From JANPIX01 sp031425195 (GTDB lineage Bacteria; Pseudomonadota; Alphaproteobacteria; Rhodobacterales; Rhodobacteraceae), in assembly GCA_031425195.1 (NCBI GenBank), contig JANPIX010000013.1, positions 1 through 64,000 of the forward strand: a stretch of 64,000 nt of DNA, in the 5' to 3' direction. Under the pieces are notes generated by a model that was given only the letters and a program-made list of their open reading frames with translations, had not been told where the DNA came from and did no database searches. Shown here in pieces: positions 36,571 through 44,385 of this stretch. Both the position numbers and the translations under genes were made by a program. The first letter of the stretch is position 1. Each line of letters begins with the position of its first letter.

Positions 36571-36906
36571 ATGTTCTTTCTGATTTCAATTTTGGCCGCA
36601 ATCAGCGGCATCGGCCTTGCGGGGGTCGCAGCATTTCAGGCCGACACCGGCATTGACCATTCGATCGGTGCCTATCTGGCCCTTTTGGGAACGGTTGGTG
36701 TCACTGCGTCACTTCTTATCGTGTGGGGTGGCGTGGGTGGTGCGTGGATGCGTGGGTTCTTTGCATTTCTTGCCGGGTTCGCCGCAATTCTGACCAGTGT
36801 GGCGGCCTGGTTTCTGATGCACGACGCGCTGGTTGTGGCAATGGTCGTTTCATTTCTGGCGCTGGTTCTGAGCGGCGTTACCCGTCAACGAAAGAAAGCA
36901 TATTGA
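36571..36906 (+). CDS. Four-helix membrane protein upstream of PQQ dehydrogenase
   Basis: A 111-residue protein with four hydrophobic segments (MFFLISILAAISGIGLAGVA; GAYLALLGTVGVTASLLIVW; GFFAFLAGFAAILTSVAAWF; LVVAMVVSFLALVLSGV) and a basic end RQRKKAY. It overlaps the start of the dehydrogenase by 4 bp (TTGA). Because the dehydrogenase lacks the N-terminal membrane domain of E. coli-type Gcd, this protein may be a separate membrane anchor or quinone-site partner. That idea is inference from gene order and topology. Confidence 0.65.
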   Translation: MFFLISILAAISGIGLAGVAAFQADTGIDHSIGAYLALLGTVGVTASLLIVWGGVGGAWMRGFFAFLAGFAAILTSVAAWFLMHDALVVAMVVSFLALVLSGVTRQRKKAY

Positions 36907-38813
36907 ACAGATTTGGTATTCTGGCGGCGCTGGCCGTTCTTGCAACGGGCCAGGCGTGGGCGGATCAGCCCGTATGGGGCACCTTCAACGGTGACCTTGC
37001 CGCGACAAAGTTTGCGGACGCGGCGACATTGACCCCGCAAAGCGTGCCGGGCCTTGTGCGGGCGTGGGAGGTGCGGACGGGCGATGTATCGGACGGGACG
37101 GGCGAGGTTCCGGCCACGGTTTGGTCGGCCACGCCGATCTATGCCAACAACACCCTGTACCTTGGCACGCCGTTCTATCGCATCCTGGCCCTGGATCCCG
37201 CCACGGGGGCAGAGCGGTGGAGTTACGATACCAAATCCGCCCTTGAAACGCTGACCCAGCCCGCGCTGAAAAACCGGGGTGTGGCTTATTGGGAAAGCGG
37301 GGCCGAGGGGCCGTGCGAAAAGCGGGTGATGATCGGCACGATGGACGCCACCCTGCATGCGGTGGACGCTGACACGGGCCAGCCTTGCACCGAGTTTGGC
37401 GAAAACGGTGTCCTGAATGTGAACAAGTGGAACGAGACGAACGCCATTTTTCCATTCTCATTACTACAGCCACCCACTGCGGTGGGGAATACGATCCTGA
37501 TCGGGTGGGCGGGCAAGGATTGGGCGCATACAGTGGAGCCGCCCGGCAACCTGATCGCTGTGGATGCGCGGACGGGGGAGTTGCTGTGGGATACCGGGTT
37601 CATCCCGCCCGAAATGATCCCGGTCACTGGTACGGCGAATATCTGGTCGTCGATGTCGGCCGACCCGGAGCTTGGCCTTGTGTATGTTCCCGTGTCGTCG
37701 CCGTCGCCCAATTATTGGGGTGGCAACCGGACAGCGCCCATCCCGCTGGCGACGTCGATCACCGCCATTGACATCGAAACGGGCGCGGTTGCGTGGAGTT
37801 TTCAGCATGTCCACCACGATGTTTGGGATTACGACACGCCGTCTGCGCCGACGTTGCTGACCATCACCCGGGACGGGGAGAGCGTGCCTGCCTTGGTTCA
37901 GACGACCAAGCAGGGGTTCATCTTCGTGCTAGACAGGCGCACGGGCGTACCGCTGTTCCCGGTTGAGGAACGTCCGGTTCCTGCAAGCGACGTCGAAGGC
38001 GAACAGGTGTCGCCAACGCAGCCTTTTGCCGATGTGCCGACCCCGACGATCAACCATGCCGCATTGCCCGATGTCTGGCCTTTGGCGGACACACTTTCAT
38101 TCGGTCAGTGCAGTCGCGACCGCGAAACCTATCGTTATGAAGGGCTTTATACGCCGCCATCGGTGCAGGGCACGTTCCTGTGGCCTGCGACAGCGGGCGG
38201 CAACAACTGGGGCGGGGCGGCGGTCGATCCGCGAACCGGCATCCTGTATGTGAACACATCGCAGGTGGTGCAGGTAATCCGCCTGATCCCCCGCGCGGAA
38301 TTTGAGGCCGAGGTAGAGGCCGCGACAGCCGACGGTGGTGATGCCAGCGGCAATGAGGCGGGGCTTTATGCGCAGGAAGGATCGCCCTTTGGGCTCGAGT
38401 TGTTCGAATGGCGCACCGCCCTTGGTCTGCCCTGCTGGAAACCACCCTTTGGCACGTTCGCAGCTTATGATCTGAACACGGGCGAGCGGCTTTATGAACG
38501 GCCGTTCGGATTGGCGCAGCAGTGGGGCTTTTACGGGCTGCGGGATTGGGGTTCGCCCACGCTGGGCGGGCCGGTGGTGACGTCGGGCGGCGTGGTAATG
38601 ATCGGTGCGTCGATGGACAGCCGGGTGCGGGCAATGGATGCGGCGACGGGTGCGGAACTGTGGTCCGACCTTGTGGCGGCCCCTGCCGTGTCCATTCCCG
38701 CCGTCTTTACCCATGAAGGGGCCGATTATGTCGTCTGGGCCGTGGGGGGCAATTCGATCCTGAAGCCGGAAGTGGCCGATCAGGTGGTGGCCTACAGGCT
38801 TGGCACGGAATGA
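36903..38813 (+). CDS. PQQ-dependent dehydrogenase, glucose/quinate family, without membrane domain
   Basis: A 636-residue periplasmic eight-bladed propeller enzyme. A signal peptide (NRFGILAALAVLATGQAWA) replaces the five-helix N-terminal domain of E. coli Gcd. Family landmarks: VRAWEVRTGDVSDG, NTLYLGTPFYRILALDPATG, FQHVHHDVWDYDTPSAPTLL, FIFVLDRRTG, VSPTQPF and RYEGLYTPPSVQGT. These match the membrane glucose dehydrogenase type rather than methanol dehydrogenases. It would oxidise a sugar or polyol and pass electrons to quinone or a cytochrome. TTG 36903 is the start, since upstream codons overlap the preceding gene. No PQQ synthesis genes are in the window. Confidence 0.85.
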   Translation: MNRFGILAALAVLATGQAWADQPVWGTFNGDLAATKFADAATLTPQSVPGLVRAWEVRTGDVSDGTGEVPATVWSATPIYANNTLYLGTPFYRILALDPATGAERWSYDTKSALETLTQPALKNRGVAYWESGAEGPCEKRVMIGTMDATLHAVDADTGQPCTEFGENGVLNVNKWNETNAIFPFSLLQPPTAVGNTILIGWAGKDWAHTVEPPGNLIAVDARTGELLWDTGFIPPEMIPVTGTANIWSSMSADPELGLVYVPVSSPSPNYWGGNRTAPIPLATSITAIDIETGAVAWSFQHVHHDVWDYDTPSAPTLLTITRDGESVPALVQTTKQGFIFVLDRRTGVPLFPVEERPVPASDVEGEQVSPTQPFADVPTPTINHAALPDVWPLADTLSFGQCSRDRETYRYEGLYTPPSVQGTFLWPATAGGNNWGGAAVDPRTGILYVNTSQVVQVIRLIPRAEFEAEVEAATADGGDASGNEAGLYAQEGSPFGLELFEWRTALGLPCWKPPFGTFAAYDLNTGERLYERPFGLAQQWGFYGLRDWGSPTLGGPVVTSGGVVMIGASMDSRVRAMDAATGAELWSDLVAAPAVSIPAVFTHEGADYVVWAVGGNSILKPEVADQVVAYRLGTE

Positions 38814-39508
38814 CCGGGTGGGTGGGCAGCTATTGCGGCCCTGCGCCCGCCCCGGCAGATCTTTGGCTGCGCTGGAACTTTGATCTGTTTGCCTTGGCCC
38901 TGCTGGTTGCGATTGCGCTTTGGGCTGGGCGGGGCCGGTTCGGCGCAGCCGGGATGGCGGTGCTGATCGTCGTATTCTTGTCACCGCTTTGCGCATTGTC
39001 AGCGGCGTTGTTTTCGGCGCGCGTGGTGCATCATGTGCTGCTGGTGGCCGTGGCCGCGCCGCTGTTCGCGCTGTCGCGGCCCGCGCGTGCGCCCACCCCT
39101 GTGGGGCTGCCATTCTTGCTGGCGACGGCGGCGCTGTGGTTGTGGCATGCCCCTGCCGCCTATGACGCGGCGCTGGGGCATATGGCGGTTTACGGGGTGA
39201 TGCAGGGCAGTCTGTTCGCCTCGGCCTGGCTGTTTTGGCGGGCGGCCTTTTCGCAGCCGGGCGGGGCGGGGGCGTTCTGGGTTTTTCTGGCCTATCTGGC
39301 GATGGGGCTTTTGGGCGCGCTTTTGACCCTTGCGCCCCAAGGGCTTTATGCAAGCCACGCGGTAGCCCCATTCATGTGGGGATTTTCGCCCCTGTCCGAC
39401 CAACAGCTTGGCGGGCTTTTGATGTGGATGCCGGCCGGGGTGCCATTTGTGGTCTGGGGCGGGATGCTGGCCCGGCGCGCCTGGCGCGATATGGGGCCTG
39501 CGGCATGA
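38810..39508 (+). CDS. CtaG-type (caa3) cytochrome oxidase assembly protein
   Basis: A 232-residue multi-pass protein of the CtaG_Caa3 family, with about six helices and conserved segments LWLRWNFDLFALALLV, SARVVHHVLLVAVAAPLF, ALWLWHAPAAYDAAL and LSDQQLGGLLMWMPAG. Such proteins help copper insertion into the oxidase binuclear centre. ATGA overlap with the dehydrogenase stop, so the dehydrogenase and the oxidase assembly factor are coupled. Confidence 0.8.
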   Translation: MTGWVGSYCGPAPAPADLWLRWNFDLFALALLVAIALWAGRGRFGAAGMAVLIVVFLSPLCALSAALFSARVVHHVLLVAVAAPLFALSRPARAPTPVGLPFLLATAALWLWHAPAAYDAALGHMAVYGVMQGSLFASAWLFWRAAFSQPGGAGAFWVFLAYLAMGLLGALLTLAPQGLYASHAVAPFMWGFSPLSDQQLGGLLMWMPAGVPFVVWGGMLARRAWRDMGPAA

Positions 39509-40014
39509 ACTGGGTCGAGGCTCTGGTTCCGCATGTCAAGGCGCTGCACCTGGGTTTCATTGCGGTCTGGGTGGCCGGGTTGTTTGCCTTGCCCCAGATG
39601 TTGTCGCGCCATGACCAGGCGATTGTGCAGGAAGAATTCACGCAGATCCGCCGCGCCACGCATTTCGGTTATGTCTGGGTCATCACGCCCATCGCCGTTC
39701 TGGCCATTGCGTCCGGCGCTGCACTTATCTTTCTGCGCGAGGTGTTCACGGTGTGGATCTTTGCCAAGCTGGTTCTGGTGACCGGACTTGTCGCGGTACA
39801 CGCCTGGGTGGGTCATACCATCGTCGCCGTGGCTGAAACCGAAGGGGTGCATGAACCGCCCGAGCCTTTGGTGTCGACACTGATTATTACCGCATTGGTG
39901 ATCGGCATTCTGTTTCTGGTACTGGCCAAGCCGGAACTGGAGGAAGTGCCGATGCCGCATTGGGCCGTAACGCCGCTGGGGCGTCAGTTGCCCTTTGATA
40001 TTCCCAACCGATAG
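39505..40014 (+). CDS. CopD-like membrane protein
   Basis: A 169-residue protein with four helices (LHLGFIAVWVAGLFALPQ; YVWVITPIAVLAIASGAAL; LVLVTGLVAVHAWVGHTI; LVSTLIITALVIGILFLVLA). Histidines at the helix ends (HVKALHLGF, HAWVGH) suggest haem or copper handling, as in CopD/HemJ-like proteins. ATGA overlap with ctaG. Its last 31 bp overlap the end of the convergent DUF2231 gene. Confidence 0.7.
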   Translation: MNWVEALVPHVKALHLGFIAVWVAGLFALPQMLSRHDQAIVQEEFTQIRRATHFGYVWVITPIAVLAIASGAALIFLREVFTVWIFAKLVLVTGLVAVHAWVGHTIVAVAETEGVHEPPEPLVSTLIITALVIGILFLVLAKPELEEVPMPHWAVTPLGRQLPFDIPNR

Positions 40015-40505
40015 TCAAAGACGAGTTTGCCGCCATGCCAACCTGTTGCAGATACAGCGATGACCGCAAAGCCGGACATCAGAAGGCCCCAGGGCAGGAC
40101 GGCGGCTTCGTAGCCCGTAAGACGCCAGCCCCAGTTCAGCGCCAGCAGGGAAAGCAGCATCACGGCAATGACAAAATGCGTCCACGCTGCCGCGCGGATG
40201 CGGATGCCGGGAACCATCAGCAACTCCATCGTGCCGCTGGCACCTGCCAGAAGGCCGAACAGAAAGGCCGTGCCCGTGGCCCAGAGTGCGGCCCAGGCCC
40301 ATCGTTCCTGACCCGACCACCAATACAGAAGATCGGCCCCGAAGGCACAGAACGTCAGCGCCACGGGAAAGGCCACCGACATGGCGTGCAGCGGATGGCC
40401 CAGAATGGCAATTTTCGATTCCGTCTGTTGAAAAGCGGGGTCGCTGACAATCGGGTCGGTGAAGGGGCGAACGTCATCTTCGCCCTGCGCCATCTTTTGT
40501 GCCAT
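39984..40505 (-). CDS. DUF2231 membrane protein
   Basis: A 173-residue protein of the DUF2231 family (KIAILGHPLHAMSVAFPVAL, then about four helices and GWHGGKLVFDYRLGI). The conserved His in HPLHAM and GWHGGKLVF are typical of this haem-linked family. AAAGGA lies 7 nt before its ATG. It is the only minus-strand gene inside the oxidase block, divergent from subunit II with 24 bp between the start codons, so expression of both must be tightly coordinated. Confidence 0.75.
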   Translation of the reverse strand: MAQKMAQGEDDVRPFTDPIVSDPAFQQTESKIAILGHPLHAMSVAFPVALTFCAFGADLLYWWSGQERWAWAALWATGTAFLFGLLAGASGTMELLMVPGIRIRAAAWTHFVIAVMLLSLLALNWGWRLTGYEAAVLPWGLLMSGFAVIAVSATGWHGGKLVFDYRLGISKGN

Positions 40506-40529
40506 CGGCGGGTCCTTTGTGGTGTTGCT

Positions 40530-41195
40530 ATGGCTGCAACGTTGCAGGTGACGTCGGGTTGCGAGGAACGGCTTTCGATCCTGCATCCGGCAGGCCCGGC
40601 GGCCCAGACCATCGCGCAGGTGTGGTGGATCATGCTGGTTGGCGCTGTTGTGATCTTTGTCTTTGTGATGGCGTTGCTGGTTGCCGCCTGGACGCGGCCT
40701 GCCACTTTGAACCCCGGCGATGACGGGCGGCGTGCGCGGGTCTGGATGTGGGGCCTTGGGCTGGGCTTTCCGATGGTGACGCTGGCCGCTCTCACCGGTT
40801 ATGGCCTGTTCATGGGCGAGCGGTTGCTGCCGCGTGACGGGCCCGACCTTGTGACGGTAAGCGCCGAGGCGCGGCAATGGGCGTGGGCGTTTCGCTATGC
40901 GGATGCACCCGGACGTGTGACGGAAGGCGAATTGCACATTCCCGCCGACCGCCCCGTGAATGTCAGAATCACGAGCGTCGATGTCATCCATTCCTTCTGG
41001 GTGCCGCGCCTTGCGGGCAAGCTTGACGCGGTGCCCGGTCATGTGAACGTGTTGCGCATCGAGGCGGCGCGCGCGGGCACCTATGACGGGCAAAGTGCCG
41101 AGTTCAGCGGGGCCGGATATCGCGGGCATGTCTTTACTCTGATCGCGCATGATGCGGCGGGCTGGGCTGCGTTCCTGCGGGACGGTGCGCCATGA
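40530..41195 (+). CDS. Haem-copper oxidase subunit II lacking CuA (quinol-oxidase type)
   Basis: A 221-residue subunit II with a possible lipoprotein-like Cys11 (SGCEERLSILHPAGP), two N-terminal helices and a periplasmic cupredoxin-like domain. The CuA ligand motif GQC-x3-C-x3-H-x2-M of cytochrome c oxidases is replaced by GQSAEFSGAGYRGHV at about 187-201, losing both Cys, the His and the Met. E. coli CyoA has the same substitutions (GISASYSGPGFSGMKF). HSFWVPRLAGKLDAVPG is conserved. The sequence therefore points to electron input from quinol, not cytochrome c. ATGA overlap with subunit I. Confidence 0.85.
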   Translation: MAATLQVTSGCEERLSILHPAGPAAQTIAQVWWIMLVGAVVIFVFVMALLVAAWTRPATLNPGDDGRRARVWMWGLGLGFPMVTLAALTGYGLFMGERLLPRDGPDLVTVSAEARQWAWAFRYADAPGRVTEGELHIPADRPVNVRITSVDVIHSFWVPRLAGKLDAVPGHVNVLRIEAARAGTYDGQSAEFSGAGYRGHVFTLIAHDAAGWAAFLRDGAP

Positions 41196-43696
41196 CGGGG
41201 GCAACACAGCGCGGCACGGCCTTGCGCCTGCACCGGGGGCTGTCGCGGATCTGGGCGTCCGACCCACGGCTGCGCGGCTGGCTGACCACCAGCAACAACA
41301 ATGACGTCGGCATCCTGTTCCTGATCGTCGCGACCACGTTCTTTGTGATCGGGGGCATCCTTGCCATGCTCATCCGCGCGCAGCTTGCGACACCGCAGTC
41401 GGCCTTCATGGAGCCGCAAGTCTATAACCAGATATTCACGATGCATGGCACAGTGATGATGTTCCTGTTCGCCATCCCGTTCTTTGAAGCCATGTCGATG
41501 CTCATGTTGCCGGGTATGCTGGGCACCCGCGATCTGGCGTTTCCGCGGCTTGGTGCTTACGGGCTGTGGGTCTATATCTTTGGTGGCAGTGCGGTGATCA
41601 TCGCCATGCTGATGGGACTGGCACCCGATGGCGGGTGGTTCATGTACCCGCCCCTGTCGTCCGCCGCGTTTTCGCCGGGGATCGGGGCGGATGTCTGGCT
41701 TTTGGGCATCACCTCGATCGAGGTATCGGCCATTGCGACGGCCATCGAGGTCATCGTGACCGTGCTGCGGTACCGGGCGGCGGGGATGAGCCTGTCGCGC
41801 ATGCCGATCTTTGCGTGGTACATCCTGATCGTGTCGGTGATGATCCTGACGGCGTTTCCTCCGATGATCCTGGGATCCTTGATGCTGGAGGTGGAACGCG
41901 CGTTCGACTGGCCGTTCTTTCAGGTGGAAAATGGCGGTGACCCGTTGTTGTGGCAGCACCTGTTCTGGCTGTTCGGGCATCCGGAGGTCTATATCATCTT
42001 TCTTCCTGCCGCCGGGATGATCGCCACGATCCTGCCTGTCATGGCCCGGACCACGCTGCTTGGATACGGGTGGGTAGTGGCGGCAGCGGTGTCGCTTGCG
42101 GTGCTGAGTTTCGGGCTGTGGGTGCACCACATGTTCACGACGGGCATCCCGCACATGGGGCTGGCGTTCTTTTCTGCCGCCTCGACCCTTGTCGCGGTGC
42201 CGACGGCGGTGATGATCTTTTCGTGGATTGGCACGCTGTGGAAGGGCCGGCCCCGGATGGACCTTCCGATGCTGTGGATCATGGGGTTCTTTGCCACTTT
42301 CGTGATCGGCGGATTGACCGGCGTGATGCTGGCGGTGGTGCCATTCAACTGGCAGGTTCACGACACGCATTTCGTGGTGGCGCACCTGCATTACGTTCTG
42401 ATCGGGGGCTATGTCTTTCCGATGGTGGCGGCGATCTATTATTTCATGCCGCTGCTGACGGGGCGGACGCGGTTCTTCAAGCTGGGCGAGGTGGCATTCT
42501 GGCTGGTGGTGCCTGCGTTCCACGTTACATTCCTTGCGGTTCACGTGGCGGGGCTTTTGGGGCAGCGCAGGCGCACGTCCACCTATGATCCGGGGCAGGG
42601 GTGGGAGGTGTTGAACCTTGTCGCCTCGGTCGCGTCGTTCGTGATGGCCATTGGTTTCGCGCTGATCATTCTGGATGTGGCGGTGAATGCGTTTGTCGCG
42701 GTGCGCGGGCGACGCAATCCGTGGGGGGCGGCGACGTTGGAATGGGCGGCAGCGAACCCGTCGCCAGCCTATGGCTTTGCGTCGATCCCCATCGTGTCGG
42801 GCCGCTATCCTTTGCATGACGACCCCGACCTTGCCGTGCGCATTGCGCGGGGCGAGGGGTATCTGGGCGATGCGTCACGCAACCGCCGCGAAACGCTGAT
42901 CGTGACGACGGCGCAGGGGGAACCTTCGCTGGTGGTTGTGTTGCCGGGCAATTCGGTGGTGCCGTTTCTGCTGGCTGTTGTGACAAGCACATCGTTTCTG
43001 GCACCATTGTTCGGGGCCTATCTTCTTTCGGGTTTGGCGCTGATCGGTGTGGTTATCCTGGCGCTGATCTGGGCCTGGGGGCTTGGGTCGCGGACGGATG
43101 AAGGGCTGGTGGACGCGGGGCATGGCGCGATGCTGCCGCTGGCATCCGAAACGCCGGACCCGCCGGGGTGGTGGGGGTCGCTGTTCCTGCTTTTGGCCGA
43201 TAGCGTGCATTTCGGATCCCTGCTGTTCGGCTATGCGTTCCTTTGGACGGTGGCCCCGAATTGGCCGCCGCAGTCCTATCTGCAGCCTGATTTTTGGGGC
43301 GTTTCCCTGGCTGTTGGCGGTGCGGCGGCATTGGTTGCCGGGCCGCGCCTTGCTGTCGGTGCCATCAGGCGCGGGCGTGCTGCGTGGCCCGGCATTCCGC
43401 TTGGCCTTGTGGGGGCCTGCGCGATAGCTGCGGCCGCGGCGACAATTCCGCTGGCCCGGGCAGAGCCTGCCGGGCACGCCTATGATGCGACGTTGTGGCT
43501 GTTGGCGGGGCACGTCGGGTTGCACGCAGGGCTGACCGCGATCATGCTGATCTACTTTGCCGCGCGGGTGGCGCGGGGCTATGCGTCGCCTGCGCGGATC
43601 GGGGAGGCGCGGATTGCCGGGCTTTGGGCCGATTTCACGGCGGCGACGGGGCTTGTCGCGCTGGGTGCCGCGTGGCTGCCGGGGGCTTTCGCATGA
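41192..43696 (+). CDS. Haem-copper oxidase fused subunits I and III
   Basis: An 834-residue fusion. Residues about 1-560 are subunit I: haem/CuB-region FGHPEVYIIFLPAAGM (about 261-275, with the His-Glu-Tyr active-site set), VHHMFTTGIPHMGLAFF, HDTHFVVAHLHYVLIGGYVF, and D-channel GTRDLAFPRLGAYGLW. About 640-834 is a subunit III-like five-helix part (WWGSLFLLLADSVHFGSLLFG; GLHAGLTAIMLIYFAARVARG). Such I-III fusions are known in several bacterial oxidases. Oxygen reduction and proton pumping in the inner membrane are expected. Co-translated with subunit II and with the small protein that follows. Confidence 0.88.
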   Translation: MTGATQRGTALRLHRGLSRIWASDPRLRGWLTTSNNNDVGILFLIVATTFFVIGGILAMLIRAQLATPQSAFMEPQVYNQIFTMHGTVMMFLFAIPFFEAMSMLMLPGMLGTRDLAFPRLGAYGLWVYIFGGSAVIIAMLMGLAPDGGWFMYPPLSSAAFSPGIGADVWLLGITSIEVSAIATAIEVIVTVLRYRAAGMSLSRMPIFAWYILIVSVMILTAFPPMILGSLMLEVERAFDWPFFQVENGGDPLLWQHLFWLFGHPEVYIIFLPAAGMIATILPVMARTTLLGYGWVVAAAVSLAVLSFGLWVHHMFTTGIPHMGLAFFSAASTLVAVPTAVMIFSWIGTLWKGRPRMDLPMLWIMGFFATFVIGGLTGVMLAVVPFNWQVHDTHFVVAHLHYVLIGGYVFPMVAAIYYFMPLLTGRTRFFKLGEVAFWLVVPAFHVTFLAVHVAGLLGQRRRTSTYDPGQGWEVLNLVASVASFVMAIGFALIILDVAVNAFVAVRGRRNPWGAATLEWAAANPSPAYGFASIPIVSGRYPLHDDPDLAVRIARGEGYLGDASRNRRETLIVTTAQGEPSLVVVLPGNSVVPFLLAVVTSTSFLAPLFGAYLLSGLALIGVVILALIWAWGLGSRTDEGLVDAGHGAMLPLASETPDPPGWWGSLFLLLADSVHFGSLLFGYAFLWTVAPNWPPQSYLQPDFWGVSLAVGGAAALVAGPRLAVGAIRRGRAAWPGIPLGLVGACAIAAAAATIPLARAEPAGHAYDATLWLLAGHVGLHAGLTAIMLIYFAARVARGYASPARIGEARIAGLWADFTAATGLVALGAAWLPGAFA

Positions 43697-43995
43697 TCGA
43701 GATTTTGCGCCTGTCCGGGCCGATGACGATATGGGTCACTGTTTTCAGCGCTGTGTACGCGCTGCAGGGGTTCACCTGTTCGCGACATTGGCCCGAGGAT
43801 CTGTGGGCGCGGCCTGTTCTGCTGGCGGCATGGGGCGTGGGTCTTGCGCTGCAGGTGATTGCCCTGATGGCGGTGCGCCGCGCGCCGTCGCGATCGGCTC
43901 TTGTGCAAAAGGTTGCAATGGGCATTGCGGTTGTCGCGCTTGTGGCCGGGATCTGGACGCTGATGCCTGTGGCCACCACATCGGTGTGTCTGTGA
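43693..43995 (+). CDS. Small membrane protein of the oxidase operon
   Basis: A 100-residue protein with three hydrophobic segments (MTIWVTVFSAVYALQGFTCS; VLLAAWGVGLALQVIALMAV; VAMGIAVVALVAGIWTLMPV). Its ATGA overlap with the I-III fusion and its terminal operon position suggest a subunit IV-like role, but no family is recognised. Confidence 0.6.
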   Translation: MIEILRLSGPMTIWVTVFSAVYALQGFTCSRHWPEDLWARPVLLAAWGVGLALQVIALMAVRRAPSRSALVQKVAMGIAVVALVAGIWTLMPVATTSVCL

Positions 43996-44008
43996 CGCCC
44001 GAAATGAC

Positions 44009-44075
44009 AACGCCTGCATTGGTTTTCACCCATGCAAGCGTTTGGTCAGATATCCGATGGCCTGCGGTGGCCATC
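44009..44075 (-). terminator. Hairpins in the trailer of tRNA-Gly
   Basis: Two hairpins on the minus strand past tRNA-Gly. 44056-44062 pairs with 44069-44075 (GATGGCC/GGCCATC). 44009-44019 pairs with 44032-44042 over 11 positions (one G-U on the minus strand, a C-A mismatch on the plus strand). No T-run follows, so termination is only possible. Confidence 0.35.
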
Positions 44076-44086
44076 ATCGGTTCGAC

Positions 44087-44161
44087 TGGAGCGGGCGAAG
44101 AGATTCGAACTCTCGACCCTAACCTTGGCAAGGTTATGCTCTACCCCTGAGCTACGCCCGC
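44087..44161 (-). tRNA. tRNA-Gly (GCC)
   Basis: A 75-nt tRNA with encoded CCA. The acceptor stem GCGGGCG pairs with CGCCCGC. The anticodon stem UAACC/GGUUA holds loop UUGCCAA, anticodon GCC. T-arm GAGAG-UUCGAAU-CUCUU. Confidence 0.97.
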
Positions 44162-44357
44162 ACTCCGTGGGCGGTTACTAGTGCATGATTTCGGCGGGGG
44201 CAAGCGGGTTTGTGGGGGTGAAGATGGAAATTTCACCCGGCGACCAAGGGCTGCCGCGCGGCTGCCTTTCGCGGCATATTCAGGCGTTGCGAATGACGCG
44301 CATCACACAGGCGACGCGCGATATCTGCCGCGCCAATCCGCACGTTCAGGGGGGTCA

Positions 44358-44373
44358 CCCGCCGTTCGGCGGG
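44358..44373 (-). repeat. Perfect hairpin past pyc stop
   Basis: CCCGCCG-TT-CGGCGGG, 12 bp beyond the pyc stop codon (44386). A perfect 7-bp stem with a 2-nt core. No T-run follows on the minus strand, so it may be a 3'-end stabilising hairpin or a weak terminator. Confidence 0.4.
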
Positions 44374-44385
44374 GGACACCACGCG

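Noticed and set aside
40530..41195. Annotation as cytochrome c oxidase subunit II
   Set aside because: CuA ligands are absent; the domain resembles CyoA of quinol oxidases.
41081..42817. 578-codon minus-strand frame over the oxidase subunit I
   Set aside because: His/Arg-rich shadow of a strongly conserved sense gene.
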